A stretch of 64,000 bases of DNA from Lachancea dasiensis (lineage: Eukaryota; Ascomycota; Saccharomycetes; Saccharomycetales; Saccharomycetaceae): positions 564,854-628,853 of the forward strand of contig LT598454.1 of assembly GCA_900074725.1 (NCBI GenBank), in the 5' to 3' direction. Made by a program: the position numbers and the translations under genes. The notes beneath the pieces were generated by a model that was not told the origin of the DNA, did no database searches, and saw nothing but the letters and a program-made list of their open reading frames with translations. Below are positions 30,477 to 41,421 of the stretch, one piece after another. The number at the start of each line of letters is the position of its first letter. Positions within the stretch are counted from its first letter, which is position 1.

Positions 30477-32094
30477 ATTTTTTTGGTGCTACGTTAAAGC
30501 CAAGTCTGTTCCGCGCTTGACGTGAGCTATGGTGAAGCAGAACAATTGAGAGGGCTTTCAGCTCAGAATGGAATTTTTGAAGGCAAGTTTTGGATACTTA
30601 TATCAGAATACCTTTAGTCACTGCTCATCGCACCAGTCATTTTCTTATTCCCACGGGAAAACTGACAAAAATTTTCTGAACACTATGACAGCGATCATCA
30701 ATTAATGTCACAAAATACTGAACAATTCATCAACAAGTGGCCCAGCGGACTCTCTCAGTGGCACTTTGGCTTCGAAATGTTGTGTGTTCAAAGGTCAAAA
30801 AATATTCGCAGGGCCGCTCTGAAACGATGGGGACCGCGCGATGAAACTTTCAGTAGCCGACAACGTGTAACCGATTTTAGAATAATCATCAGTGGGAGTG
30901 AGAGACCACGTCCCCTAGATTGACCCTTTTATTTTTGTAGAAAACCCGGGACGCTTAGCGCAAACGCTGCTGTTTTTATACAGACCGACCTGCCATGTCA
31001 TAAGAAATCTGACTGCGCGCGACAGCACCAATTATTTATTCTTCCTGAAAATCGACGGTACATAGAGGATCAGCGCAGAGGTGAGTGCGAGAACTACCCC
31101 CGGAAGCATTGAGAGCGGGTGATTATGGTCTCTGGTCACGGCCCAGGGATATCTGTATGGAAGCGGAACAAACTCCGTATCCAGTAGCTTTATCAGGCTG
31201 GAAGATAGCAGATAGCAAATCCTGGATGTTCGGCGTCTGGTGAGACGACTCGATCGGAAAGCATCATGACAGACCCACCTCGTGCAGTTGCGCCTTTCGC
31301 TTTCATACAGACAGCTGGGAGCCGAAAAACAATTATGAACCGAAGAACAATTATGAACAGATACAAGGAACGGGGACCCCAGAAAACCTACAACAAGCAG
31401 CTATGGATCAGCTCGTCGTTCCACTGACGCCACGGCTGCCTAGCGGCCATTTGCGCGTGCTGCATCCCATTTTGCAAATGTGGGCTTCCCAGTGCCCCGC
31501 AGCGTCATTATTGTACAAAGTGATCTATCGCGGCTCCACCGTCTTGCGCCAGTCGCGCGAGAGGGCGTCTTTGCATACGCGAGACAAGGCATCGTCCTGC
31601 ATCTGCTAGAGCATTCACCCATTACATGTCCTCGTAAAGTGTAAATACCATTCTTTTTTCTACAGGCAGCTGCACTAACTCACAACCGCAACGCAACCAG
31701 AGGTGCCTCACGCGAGAATCTTCAAACTACTCTTGAACACACGCCAAAGGGCACTTGAGAATCGTGGATTCAAAGCCATCTCAACCGTTCAAAACACGAC
31801 TTTTCAAGTCCGAAGCAGAATGACACAGTCGTGTACTGTGATTCTTAAAAATTTTCATAAAATTTCTTGCATTGAAAATATAAAAGGGGCCGATATCCGT
31901 TATGTTTGCTAACCTTGAAAAAGTGATCTCCCACTTTGAACACCCGGAATCAAGACTGATTGTTGCTGCTAAAGAAGCCTCAAACTAGTTTTTCCTCATA
32001 GCTATACCGTTCGTCAATCAGCGAGTTTAGTTTGGCTAGTATTTTTGTCCAGATCATAAAGTAGAGATTCGCGATATATTGCAAATAGCCTAAT
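30477..32094. other. Intergenic between divergent LYS4 and RTN1
   Basis: A 1.6-kb divergent gap, long for this window. Two items are weak candidates. One is a + strand open frame of 68 codons from ATG 31403 (starts MDQLVVPLTPRLPSGH). The other is a minus-strand open frame ending at 31032 that encodes a hydrophobic C-terminal segment (listed in findings). Neither is recognised. The rest presumably holds the two promoters. Confidence 0.4.
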
Positions 32095-32916
32095 ATGTCG
32101 AGCTGCGAATTGTTGTACTGGAAGAACCCCGTGGAGACCGGTAAGGTTTTTGGCGGTGCTTTGGTGGCACTGCTCGTACTAAAGAAGGTCAACCTGCTCA
32201 CTTTTTTGCTTCGGACCCTGTACACGGTGCTCCTAACCACTGCGTCGATTGAGTTTCTCACCAACTTGTTTTTGGGACAGGGATTGGTGAGCCGCTACCA
32301 GCCGCAGCGCTGTCCTGACACGGTCGCCTTCTTGAAGCCTCGTGTCGATGCGTTTTTGACCCAACTACCTCCATATCAAACGAAGTTGCGCAAGCTGGCC
32401 ATGGCCCAGTCGCCTAAATGCACCTTCAAAGCAGCTGGTGTTCTGTACGTTCTGCACAAGGTCTTTAGCGTCCTGTCTCTATGGTCTACTCTTTTCATCG
32501 GAACTGTTGCCCTTTTCACTGCACCCGTTATCTACAAGACTTTCCAAAAGGAAATCGACGCCACGGTTGCTCAAGGTGTTGAGGCCGGCAAATACCACGC
32601 CTCCAATTTGCAATCCAACGTCTCCGAAAAGGCCTCTCCTTATGTGAAGCAATTGGACCAAAAATTGGGCCCTGTTTCCGGTTTCATCAAGTCCAAGCTA
32701 CCAGCCACCAGAGTCGCCGGTTCCAACGTTACTGCTGAGTCGTCCACCGCAAAGTTGGCCGCTCAGGTCCCATTGGAAGAGCCTGCTCAAGGCCAAACCT
32801 CTTCAGCCGACTTCCCAACCGCTCCCTCCACCCATTTGGGCCACACTGTCACCGACACTACCACCGGTGTCGAGCAGGAAGTCAGCGAAGGTTTGAAATA
32901 TGGATCATCTATTTGA
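32095..32916 (+). CDS. RTN1: Reticulon-like ER membrane-shaping protein
   Basis: Reticulons insert hydrophobic hairpins into the ER membrane and bend tubules and pore rims. The 273-residue product has the N-terminal reticulon domain. A first hydrophobic hairpin spans about residues 19-62 (VFGGALVALLVLKKVNLLTF then LLRTLYTVLLTTASIEFLTN). A second spans about 122-152 (AGVLYVLHKVFSVLSLWSTL, FIGTVALFTAPVIYKTF). The C-terminal third is hydrophilic and rich in serine, threonine and alanine. S. cerevisiae has two copies, RTN1 (YDR233C) and RTN2 (YDL204W), from the genome duplication; this one sits where both series meet and represents the single ancestor. Confidence 0.93.
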   Translation: MSSCELLYWKNPVETGKVFGGALVALLVLKKVNLLTFLLRTLYTVLLTTASIEFLTNLFLGQGLVSRYQPQRCPDTVAFLKPRVDAFLTQLPPYQTKLRKLAMAQSPKCTFKAAGVLYVLHKVFSVLSLWSTLFIGTVALFTAPVIYKTFQKEIDATVAQGVEAGKYHASNLQSNVSEKASPYVKQLDQKLGPVSGFIKSKLPATRVAGSNVTAESSTAKLAAQVPLEEPAQGQTSSADFPTAPSTHLGHTVTDTTTGVEQEVSEGLKYGSSI

Positions 32917-33453
32917 GATGGTGGCATTTTGACTACCATACAATCTTACTCATGATATTCTCCCTCTTTTTTATTCAATTCCGTACTACGCATAATTTCT
33001 TTTGTGCTTCCCAACTACCTTCTATTCACAAACCATAGACTCACCCGCGCGAGCGCCCGACGATCAACGATCTCATAGTTTTCTTTCGTCTGGACGGTTT
33101 CCGTCTGTATTGTATGAACGTATTACTCCTCCCCTAGTCGGTATGTATTCTTTTAGTGCCTGCTAGCTATTTTTGCATTATGACGATGATTTTATAAAGC
33201 TTCCGATGTGGGCTCCCATGTCATTGAAATGATTGTCATCCACTTGAGCCCTTTAAATAAGAATGATATCGGTATTCATATATTTACATTGCAACTAACA
33301 TGTGGCTAAGAAAAAACAAATTAGGTCGATTATGGTTGGTGTAACACTAAAGAGATTTACCGTGACCAACTGTACAAAGAAAAAAAATAGACAATGTTAG
33401 CTTGCAAGGTCACTTTACTTTGGAACGTTGCCGAACGGGATAAATATCACCGC
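32917..33453. other. Intergenic between convergent RTN1 and HEM1
   Basis: AT-rich 3' region for both genes, with T-rich stretches suited to polyadenylation. No gene is seen. Confidence 0.5.
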
Positions 33454-35139
33454 TCAAACGCGGACGCCAGACGACACTTCGAGCTGATCGAAGATAGGCT
33501 CTTTGACATTAGGGTGCAAATCACCATTAGTTAGCTGTAATTGCTCCTCAGTCCATAAGTTTGGCTCCGCCTCGTAGTTGGCTTCACCAACACCAATTAA
33601 ACCTCCTTGCATTTCCCAATCCCTTACACGGGGCAACTGTAATGTATTGAAAACATCATCCACAGCTTCCAGTAGAATGTCTGACAGATCGTCAGTGTGG
33701 CCTGGAGTGGGAGTGATGCGTAATCTTTCGGTACCTCTTGCTACTGTTGGGAAGTTGATCGCCTGAACGTAAATACGATGCTTGTCCATCAAAATTTCTG
33801 ACGCTTGTCTGGCCAAGTCGGGGTTCCCAATCAAAACGGGGACGATGTGTGACGGGTTGGGGATAACGGGAATGTCAAGATCGGCCAAACCTTTTTTGAC
33901 GTAGGCGGTGTGCCTCTGTTGAGACTGCCTCAAGTCCAAGTGGGAGCGCTGATACCTGATAGCCTCAGCCGCACCTGCCATCACAGCTGGGGGTAACGAG
34001 GTGGTGAAAATAAAACCAGGTGCGTAGGATCTTAGCCAATCGATGAGCCGGGAAGAGCTCGCGACATAACCACCGACAGTGCCAAACGATTTACCCAAGG
34101 TCCCCGTAATCATGTCCACCCTATCCATGGTGGTGGCAAACGAGGGAGAAGCAACGCCTACTTTGCGGTGGGGTTCAAAGTCACAGTGCTCTGCGACACC
34201 GGCACCATGCGGACCGTATAGACCAACGGCGTGGACTTCGTCCAAAAACGTAAGGGCGCCGTATTTCTCGGCTAAGTCGCAGATTTTGCCAATGTCGGCC
34301 ACAGAGCCTGACATGGAATACACGGATTCAAATGCAATTAGTTTGGGGGTGGATTTGGGGTAACTCGCTAACAGCTGTTCCAAATGTTCCAAGTTGTTGT
34401 GTTTGAAAATATGCTTCGTCGTAGAGGCATGTTTTATACCCACAATCATGGACGCATGATTCAGTTCGTCGGAGAAAATCACCAAATCCTTCAACTTTTG
34501 GCCCAGCAGGGAAATGACCGCGTCGTTGGCTACAAAGCAGGAAGAAAACACTAGAGCGCCTTCCTTTTTGTGCAAAGCAGCAATTTCAGCTTCAAGTCTT
34601 ATCGCGTGCTGATTGTGGCCCGCGATATTCCTCGTACCACCAGCTCCCGCCCCGTACTTGTCCAGGGTTTTTTTCATCACATCAACCACTTGCTGGTTCT
34701 TGGAGAGGGCTAGGTAGTCGTTGGAACACCACACCGTGACCTTGTCGTGTTCCATCTGGCGGTGGGCCATTGGGAACTCCTTGGCAAGCCGGTTCATGTT
34801 GTTGAAAAAGCGGTAGGACTTGTCGGTCCGCTTCTTCTGAATTTCGCGTTCAAAAAGACCGTCGTAGTCGAACTTGGACTCCTTGGTCCCGTGCTCTGCC
34901 ATCATCGAGTCTTGAACCGACGCCTGGCTGCTCGCACCAGTGTCGCTAGGCGCTCTGGCGGCTTCTGGAGCAGCAGCTGTAGCTAAATGCGCTTTCTGCA
35001 TGGCTTGGCCCATGAAAGGGCACTTTTGTGCCAGCAAGGGCATGTTCGACTGTTGCAAAGTCTGCACATTTCTCAATGACGATGCAGTTTTGTTGATGAA
35101 GGGGCATAACCTGACAGACTGCCTAGTAATGGACTCCAT
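33454..35139 (-). CDS. HEM1: 5-Aminolevulinate synthase (mitochondrial)
   Basis: Hem1 joins glycine and succinyl-CoA to 5-aminolevulinate, the first step of haem synthesis in the mitochondrial matrix. The 561-residue product (S. cerevisiae 548) has the alpha-oxoamine synthase fold: [18 protein letters not shown] (about 139), [37 protein letters not shown] and [18 protein letters not shown]. The PLP lysine is in [17 protein letters not shown] near residue 348, and the tail is [16 protein letters not shown]. The presequence contains two Cys-Pro motifs, RLCPFINK (about 11-18) and QKCPFMGQ (about 38-45). These are haem-regulatory motifs of the type that blocks import in animal enzymes. As I recall it, the S. 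cerevisiae presequence lacks them. Confidence 0.96.
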   Translation of the reverse strand: MESITRQSVRLCPFINKTASSLRNVQTLQQSNMPLLAQKCPFMGQAMQKAHLATAAAPEAARAPSDTGASSQASVQDSMMAEHGTKESKFDYDGLFEREIQKKRTDKSYRFFNNMNRLAKEFPMAHRQMEHDKVTVWCSNDYLALSKNQQVVDVMKKTLDKYGAGAGGTRNIAGHNQHAIRLEAEIAALHKKEGALVFSSCFVANDAVISLLGQKLKDLVIFSDELNHASMIVGIKHASTTKHIFKHNNLEHLEQLLASYPKSTPKLIAFESVYSMSGSVADIGKICDLAEKYGALTFLDEVHAVGLYGPHGAGVAEHCDFEPHRKVGVASPSFATTMDRVDMITGTLGKSFGTVGGYVASSSRLIDWLRSYAPGFIFTTSLPPAVMAGAAEAIRYQRSHLDLRQSQQRHTAYVKKGLADLDIPVIPNPSHIVPVLIGNPDLARQASEILMDKHRIYVQAINFPTVARGTERLRITPTPGHTDDLSDILLEAVDDVFNTLQLPRVRDWEMQGGLIGVGEANYEAEPNLWTEEQLQLTNGDLHPNVKEPIFDQLEVSSGVRV

Positions 35140-35491
35140 ATTTGGTCAATTGGCCAACCTACAACTTTGCACTTTTGAGAAGCCAACTGGAAGGAAAGTT
35201 GTACTCAAATTGATAAAATTAGTGATATGAGCTCTTGGAGACCCCTAAGTTTTCTCAGAGAGACACTGTTATAGGCCTTGATGTTTCCATCAACAGTGAT
35301 GAGCTTCAACTGTCATGGCATTTTTTTTATCAGGAGGAAAAGGCCATAGGTGTAGTTCAAAGTGATGCGATGCTAATGGGAAACTTATGCCAAATACGGA
35401 GTTTTTCCAAATGGAGTATTTTCCGTATGACCTGATATCGCCGTGGACGAGGATGCGATCTGGAAGAAATCGGTCACGTGCTTGCGTTCAC
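35140..35491. promoter_or_regulatory. HEM1 promoter region
   Basis: A 352-bp gap between HEM1 and the end of ACK1. It has an E-box, CACGTG, at about 35474-35479. No gene is seen. Confidence 0.4.
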
Positions 35492-37348
35492 TCATCCAAT
35501 CCTCCACTGATGGGCGCTGCGTAGACGGTCTTGGGCCTTTTGGTGGCCAGCTTGAGCGGCCTTAGTGTAGTGGTCAATGGCATTATCTGTATTAACCGTG
35601 CACCCGAACCCGTTTTCGTAAAAGAAGCCCAGCGCGTACTCGGCCCTCGCAAGCTTACCGTCTGACGCAAGGCACGCCTTGCGGGCCCAATTGAAGGCTT
35701 CGTGCTTGTTAGGCTTCAGCACACCGGTAACGCCGGTGAGATACCACCCGCTTAAAGCCATCATGGCCATGGGGTTGCCCCTGGGCTTTGCCATGGCGGC
35801 CTTGGCGTACCAGGCTATAGATTTGTTGGCGACGACCGGGAGATTCAGATGGCCAAACTCGTAGCACTGGCCCAGTCGCCACTGGGCCAGCGGATATGAG
35901 TAGCAAGTTGCACAGCGGTGGTGATATTGTAGTGCGAGCGTTGGATTCCGCGACACGCCTGCCGCGGCCAGTGCGTCTCGCAATGCAGGTGCCAGGTTAT
36001 CAAATTCGTATATCTTGGCCAGCTCGTACATCGCCTGCGGAGATACTAGGTCCTCCTTTGCAGCAGTTCCGACGGTGGTGGGCAGACTGCTGGAGCTGGA
36101 GCTGGAGCTGGGGCTTTTGACATCCGCTGAAGCGCCATTTTTTCCACTGGCGTGGCCCATTTTTTCGTCATTGCGAACTGCTCTTTTGAACCAGCCAATC
36201 GCTGCAATAACGTCTTGTGGTAGGAGTAAAGCGCCATCGTTTTCATTTTTGACTCCGTGAAGACAGAACATTCCTAACTTGTACATGCAAGCCACATGCT
36301 TACTGTTCAACGCACCTTTTTCGTAATAGCTTATAGCCTTCCGCATCGACTGTAGCCTGCTCCAATCGGAAGGTGTTCCGCGTTGATACTCATAGCAAAC
36401 GCCTGCTCTAAAGCAGGCATCGCTGACATCGAGAGCTGCAGCCCTGCCGTAGTAGTCCAGAGCTTTCACATCATTGCGAGCAATAACAGAGTTCATTTTT
36501 ACCTCCAGGTAGGGTTGGTGTGAATAGAAGGTCGCCATGAGATATAAAGCAGGCCCGTAATCCATGGTGATTAGTTTTGTAAGGACTTTCAAAGCATGCT
36601 CTAGAATAATTTTCTGGTTTTTCAGTGCTTCCTCTGATGTTAGAGTCCTTTTCAGCTTATCCGCATTGATAGTGTAGTTTGATACAAATTCATCGATAAA
36701 AGCGTATTGGAGCAAGGTCTCGCACCATTTCATTTGTATTGCGGGTGTAAACTTTGGTGAGTCCCTTATGGTTGCTTCATAAACACTGTGGAAAAGTTGT
36801 GCAGTCTCGGAAAACTGCGACAAATCAGTTTTGACAGTCTTTGACTTACTTTCGGGTTTGTTGGAAGTTGCTGCCGTTTCTCCTAGATCGCTGAACTTTC
36901 GGTACAGTTTTTCCTGCAGGAAGCGTGGTGTTTCGCCTGAGTTTTCGCTTTCGAGATACGGTGGGGGAGGAGCTGCGGACACTGAAACATCGCTGGCGCT
37001 TTGAAATGTGTCTACAGAGCTATTGTTTGCAATATCCCTGTTGTTTAAAGAATCTGTGGAGAACGTCGCGGGTGGAGGATTCTGAAATGTGAAAGGTTGA
37101 TCGTAACGTGAATTAGTGGGCGTCGCTATTCTTGACAAAGTGCCCTGTGTAGAATTAGATTTTATAGACTGTGAGGTAACCGCTGACTGCAGCGGTATTG
37201 GGCTCATAGGTTGCTGCGCGTCTTCAACCGGATAAGGTACAGTTCGTGACGAAGTATTCGCGGTAGTCCGCTGATAACCGTTCCCAGCCTTGGGTGGTGG
37301 ATACATGTTGATATGTGTATCATAAAGAGTTTGCTTGCTTCTGTCCAT
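35492..37348 (-). CDS. ACK1: Sel1-repeat protein Ack1 (Skt5/Chs4-like)
   Basis: Ack1 is a regulator linked in S. cerevisiae to Pkc1 and cell-wall integrity signalling. It belongs to the same Sel1-repeat family as Skt5, which activates chitin synthase III. The 618-residue product (S. cerevisiae 623) has a disordered serine/proline N-terminal 180 residues. Tandem Sel1-like (TPR-type) repeats then run from about 265 to 610, for example ALDYYGRAAALDVSDACFRAG, YELAKIYEF, YALGFFYENGFGCTVNTDNA and IDHYTKAAQAGHQKAQDRL. A poly-serine run (SSSSSSSSL) lies near residue 412. Unlike Skt5 it shows no C-terminal CAAX box. It matches YDL203C by order. Confidence 0.9.
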   Translation of the reverse strand: MDRSKQTLYDTHINMYPPPKAGNGYQRTTANTSSRTVPYPVEDAQQPMSPIPLQSAVTSQSIKSNSTQGTLSRIATPTNSRYDQPFTFQNPPPATFSTDSLNNRDIANNSSVDTFQSASDVSVSAAPPPPYLESENSGETPRFLQEKLYRKFSDLGETAATSNKPESKSKTVKTDLSQFSETAQLFHSVYEATIRDSPKFTPAIQMKWCETLLQYAFIDEFVSNYTINADKLKRTLTSEEALKNQKIILEHALKVLTKLITMDYGPALYLMATFYSHQPYLEVKMNSVIARNDVKALDYYGRAAALDVSDACFRAGVCYEYQRGTPSDWSRLQSMRKAISYYEKGALNSKHVACMYKLGMFCLHGVKNENDGALLLPQDVIAAIGWFKRAVRNDEKMGHASGKNGASADVKSPSSSSSSSSLPTTVGTAAKEDLVSPQAMYELAKIYEFDNLAPALRDALAAAGVSRNPTLALQYHHRCATCYSYPLAQWRLGQCYEFGHLNLPVVANKSIAWYAKAAMAKPRGNPMAMMALSGWYLTGVTGVLKPNKHEAFNWARKACLASDGKLARAEYALGFFYENGFGCTVNTDNAIDHYTKAAQAGHQKAQDRLRSAHQWRIG

Positions 37349-38016
37349 GTTAAAAGCATGTACCTGGGCGGCGGCGGTGAAGGTGGTGTTGGTTTTGATT
37401 TAGTTTACCTGCTATCAACTGATAGATAGCCGAAATAATATCGTCGCTGTATACGATGAAGTTATTGCATTGTCCAAATGTGACATAACAGAACCTCGTT
37501 CTTCATTCAAGCTTTAAACGGTTCATCTTTAGCTACCGGTGTATAGAAGAGGCTGGCTAAAGGCCCCAGTGTCAAGTAGACATAATAGTAAAAAGATGTT
37601 CACTCCATGAATGGGGTGAGGTGGTGAAATGAAATTCCACGATATCCATGAGACTGAGGTCGGTAAGCCACCAGGCTAAGCTATTTACACGATATCTACT
37701 GAGAGTTCCATTGAGTTTAGAGTATTCGGGGTAGTGAATGTCTTCAAAAGCGGGTCAGTATACATATTTTCGGGAGATATACCCCTCTACCGAGTTGGCA
37801 AATAACCAACAAGATATCCGAAAAATATGAGCCCGAATGGCCCTCGGGGAGAGATGATTAATTTTCCTTTGTTCGATTCTCGACTGAGGTTTTTGTTACT
37901 CGGGTCACCTGAATTTTTGATGTGGAACTTGGCCTGGATATGGAAGGCATGTCAGTCGATGGACCTTCCATTAGAACAGAGATAAAGCAGCAGTAGCTGA
38001 TCGAATAGCAACCAGT
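37349..38016. other. Divergent intergenic ACK1/COX20
   Basis: No supportable gene. Frames on the minus strand near 37858-38154 overlap the COX20 start and are chance. Confidence 0.45.
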
Positions 38017-38574
38017 ATGGTCTGGCCCTTTGGAAAGAAGCAGGTCGAGGAGGCTAATCCAAGCAAGCAGGTGGAGCCTGAGTTGCAAAACTATAGCGCA
38101 GGCAAAAAATATCTTTTGGAGGACACCAAACCCAGGTTTGCAAATGATTCCCAAAGTCAGTACGCTAGTTCACAAGAAAAGGCAACCTTTCGTGAAGCAT
38201 GGGAAGCTGTCACTTTGGATGACTTCAGCATACAGCGTTTGACGCAAATTCCATGTTTTCGGGACGCCGGAATGAGTGGATTCACGAGTATGTTCGTGGT
38301 TGGTAGCGTCATGTTTCTGTACCACAAGAATCCAAGCCGAGCCGCTAATTGGGCCGTCGGAGGCTTCTTGCTGGGGAGTATAGTTGGCTGGGAACAGTGT
38401 CGCCTGAGACGCAAAAAAAGTTTCCAAACTGCACAGATGGCTAGGAGTACTGTAGCAAGCAAAGAGAAGCCCATGATGAATCCGGTAGCCCATGATGATC
38501 GGGTCAAAAAGGAATGGGAGGGGCACACTACTGATACTGCAGCGGCGAAGAAACCATGGTATAAGCTGTGGTAA
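38017..38574 (+). CDS. COX20: Cox2 assembly chaperone Cox20
   Basis: Cox20 binds newly made Cox2 in the mitochondrial inner membrane and presents it for processing and copper insertion during cytochrome oxidase assembly. The 185-residue product (S. cerevisiae 205) has the conserved region EAWEAVTLDDFSIQRLTQIP (about 59-78) and CFRDAGMSGF. Two close transmembrane segments follow: FTSMFVVGSVMFLYHKNPSR and ANWAVGGFLLGSIVGWEQCR (about 87-130). The N-terminus is polar. It corresponds to YDR231C. I saw no signal for a cleaved presequence. Confidence 0.9.
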   Translation: MVWPFGKKQVEEANPSKQVEPELQNYSAGKKYLLEDTKPRFANDSQSQYASSQEKATFREAWEAVTLDDFSIQRLTQIPCFRDAGMSGFTSMFVVGSVMFLYHKNPSRAANWAVGGFLLGSIVGWEQCRLRRKKSFQTAQMARSTVASKEKPMMNPVAHDDRVKKEWEGHTTDTAAAKKPWYKLW

Positions 38575-38697
38575 TAGCGGTCTAACCAACTAAGGCTCTG
38601 CTTCTGGCTTACTCTCAGTTGCACTACTATCCAATAATATCTTGCATTTAAACCACAATGAAATGGTTCCTGTAGATCTATAGGCACTGTGATATAA

Positions 38698-40005
38698 CTA
38701 TCTATCATCCTCTTTTACTACGCTAGAGGTGCTAGCGTTGTCTAACTCCAGGTCACGAAGACCCTCTAAAATTCTGTCACTTTCACCGGCATGCGTCGAT
38801 TGGCTTTCTTCGTCGTCCTTGGCGCCATTCTCTGGAGCCTCTGTGTCTGTGTCCTCATCCTTTGCACCAAAAGAAGTTCGCGATTGGGGGATAGGGAGAG
38901 AAAATGAGTTGTCATAAGTGTCATCATGGGAGGCTTCGTTTGTGCAGTGCTTACTCGCAGTAGAGTTTTGATCCGTTTGGTGACGGCTTGGACTTGGTCT
39001 TAGTCTCCCAGTACGCGGGGTTCCATTTCGACTTACAAACGGACTACCTGAAGAGTTGAAAATGCCACTGTCGCTAGCATTATCTTCATCCATATCATCT
39101 GACGATCCCTTGTTGAACGGATCGTCCGCCTTCAGTAAAAGTTCATCCAAACCTCCTCCCGACCAGCCTTTTCGTGCGATGTTTTCACTTATTTCGACTT
39201 GCGCCCGCGACACGGTTGCCGTGTCCTTTAGAACCTCAAAGCAGCAGTTTTCCACCATTTCGTATGAATCTTGATAGTATCGGTGTTTGAGCGATTCCAG
39301 TTCATCCAACTGTAATTGCAAATTCGCCAGATTCTCACGGTAGGACAGTAAGTTTCTAATCTTGCGCTTAGAAAATTGTGCGTTATATTTTTCCTGTAGC
39401 TTGAGCTTCTTGGCCTCATCGTGGAATTCCTTCTTAAACTGAGATTCGTGGATCCTGTGTTTGTACTGAAACTCATCAATCCGCCCCGACAGCGTTTCCA
39501 CCAACGATGAATTGATGCAATCTGACATAATGCGCTGATGGTTCGCAATAAGGTGAAACAATCCGCTTGAACTCAAAAACCTGTCCGCTGTCTCGTCATT
39601 GCAACCTTTCAGGCGCGCCATTTGTTCTAATGACAACGCAAGTAAGCTGGCTTTTTGGGAAGTGCTGGAGAGCTCCTCTGCGTAGTTTTCGGCATTCTTG
39701 AGCAATTGTTGCATGGTATCTACCGTTTGTGACATGTCCTTCCTGGTGACTAAATTTTGTAAATCCGTCATCGAACTGAAACCAGATCTCAACGACGAAG
39801 GCCGCCTAATTCTGAAGACGCTTGAGTCTGTAGTTGATCTCACCGGTGACTCCAGTCTACTTACTGGTGGCGGTGGTGCTAATTGTGTGTTCAGTTTCAC
39901 ATGCTGAGCTTTTTGATTGGAGTTGTTAACCAAAGAGTAGAATTCCGACAGATGAGGCGCAAATCTCTCAGACGGCACGTTCGAATTCGATTCACTTGTC
40001 GCCAT
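38698..40005 (-). CDS. IVY1: Vacuolar I-BAR-like protein Ivy1
   Basis: Ivy1 binds phospholipids, the Rab Ypt7 and Vps33, and acts at the vacuole membrane in TORC1 and PI(3,5)P2 control. The 435-residue product (S. cerevisiae 453) has a helical central domain of inverse-BAR type: NLVTRKDMSQTVDTMQQLLK (about 84-103), ALSLEQMARLKGCNDETADR, EFQYKHRIHESQFKKEFHDE and LLSYRENLANLQLQLDELES. The C-terminal 140 residues are acidic and disordered (DTDTEAPENGAKDDEESQ). Divergent from MRPL11. It matches YDR229W by order. Confidence 0.9.
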   Translation of the reverse strand: MATSESNSNVPSERFAPHLSEFYSLVNNSNQKAQHVKLNTQLAPPPPVSRLESPVRSTTDSSVFRIRRPSSLRSGFSSMTDLQNLVTRKDMSQTVDTMQQLLKNAENYAEELSSTSQKASLLALSLEQMARLKGCNDETADRFLSSSGLFHLIANHQRIMSDCINSSLVETLSGRIDEFQYKHRIHESQFKKEFHDEAKKLKLQEKYNAQFSKRKIRNLLSYRENLANLQLQLDELESLKHRYYQDSYEMVENCCFEVLKDTATVSRAQVEISENIARKGWSGGGLDELLLKADDPFNKGSSDDMDEDNASDSGIFNSSGSPFVSRNGTPRTGRLRPSPSRHQTDQNSTASKHCTNEASHDDTYDNSFSLPIPQSRTSFGAKDEDTDTEAPENGAKDDEESQSTHAGESDRILEGLRDLELDNASTSSVVKEDDR

Positions 40006-40728
40006 ATCTCTTGTATATCCTAGAACGTCGGTGACGGGACGGCTCTCTACAGTTGAGTCCTACAAATAGGGCCTCTGTTAGGGTTAGGTTAGATGTTGAT
40101 AATAACAGCGCCTTTCCCTCGTGTGGAGCGATCCGGTACCAGCTCCACTCCTCGAGTCTACCAATGCCCTCAAATCTGAGTAACAGGAACATGGAGCAAA
40201 CTAGATTGTAAGAATACCTGAGGCTTGCAGAGAAGTGGATTACTATCTCAGTTGCTCAGAGTCCGAGATTATCATGGATGCTGTCACTATGTACTAAACT
40301 GACGCACGATAAGAAACAAAACGCACTCTCGCTAGCAGACAGCCACTAAAAGTCATCCACAGAAGCAAGCGTTGTGGAGATATTCTGTGGGGCGATAAAT
40401 TTTGATTTTGGGCATCCTTTGAGAGCCATTGGCAGTTGTCGTTTTAGTGAATTAATAACACCGAAAACAAATTGAAAAATTAAAAGCAAATTAAGCTGCT
40501 GATAGTCCTCATAGAACATATACCAATATCATTCGAAAGATAGGCTCATTTTGGCGGTCGCCTGGCACTCCTAAGAGTGCAATATACAAAATAAGCTGAA
40601 CTATTCCCACTTTCGTATCATTGTAGACGAGGAATCACAACGAAAAATTGTATATTCGGAAACTTTCCAGCTAGGTTCATCGAAAGTCTGGTGCCATCTA
40701 TCCATCCCACACCTGTGCTCACTTTGAG
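40006..40728. promoter_or_regulatory. Divergent promoter region IVY1/MRPL11
   Basis: A 723-bp divergent gap with A/T-rich tracts (around 40455-40495) and no supportable gene. Confidence 0.4.
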
Positions 40729-41421
40729 ATGTTCGGGCTACCTATCAGAGTAATTCCGCAAGTTCGGGTCTGTTCTAATCTGTTGCAGAATGTGAGATGT
40801 CTGACTACTCAGGCAAGAGTTACTGTCAAACCTGTGCAATCCAGAAAGACGTTTCTCATCGACTTCTACAAAGACATGATGGAAAAAAACCCTGTTGTTC
40901 TTTTCGCGCATCATAACAATCTGCTTAAGCAAGAAAATGCGCATTTTCGTGGTCAGATCCAGCAACTGGGCGGCAAAATGGTTGTGCTCAGAAATCAACT
41001 GTTTCAGGTTTACCTTCGGAATTCACATCTACCGGACCCTTGCGCCCCAAGTGGCAGACATAAGCAGAACCGCAAGCATCCGCTGTTGCCGCTCTTTAAG
41101 GGGCCCACAGCCGCCATAACTTTTTCAGAAACGGAACCTGACAAAATGGCAAAACTACTCAAGATGCTAGAAAAAAGTTCGGACAAAATGTTTGTCGTGG
41201 GCGCCAAGGTCGATGGCCAAGTACTAGAGATGCCTCAGGTACACGAGTTCAAAAAACTGCCATCGAAGTCTGCATTGCAAGGCCAACTTCTAGGACTGCT
41301 CTCTGTGCTCAGCGGTGCGGGCTTGGTTAGGACTCTGGAGGCGGGCTCTCATTCTCTGTACCTCACATTGCAGTCGCACCACGACAACATATCGCCAGAC
41401 AAGGAACCGAAGTCAGATTAA
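40729..41421 (+). CDS. MRPL11: Mitochondrial ribosomal protein uL10m (Mrpl11)
   Basis: Mrpl11 is the mitochondrial counterpart of ribosomal L10, at the base of the stalk of the large subunit. The 230-residue product (S. cerevisiae 249) has a basic presequence with NVRCLTTQARVTVKPVQSR. The conserved start of the mature protein follows: RKTFLIDFYKDMMEKNPVVL (about 39-58) and FAHHNNLLKQENAHFRGQIQ. Further on come GPTAAITFSETEPDKMAKLL and KLPSKSALQGQLLGLLSVLS near 187-206. It corresponds to YDL202W and precedes TRM8, as in S. cerevisiae. Confidence 0.94.
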   Translation: MFGLPIRVIPQVRVCSNLLQNVRCLTTQARVTVKPVQSRKTFLIDFYKDMMEKNPVVLFAHHNNLLKQENAHFRGQIQQLGGKMVVLRNQLFQVYLRNSHLPDPCAPSGRHKQNRKHPLLPLFKGPTAAITFSETEPDKMAKLLKMLEKSSDKMFVVGAKVDGQVLEMPQVHEFKKLPSKSALQGQLLGLLSVLSGAGLVRTLEAGSHSLYLTLQSHHDNISPDKEPKSD

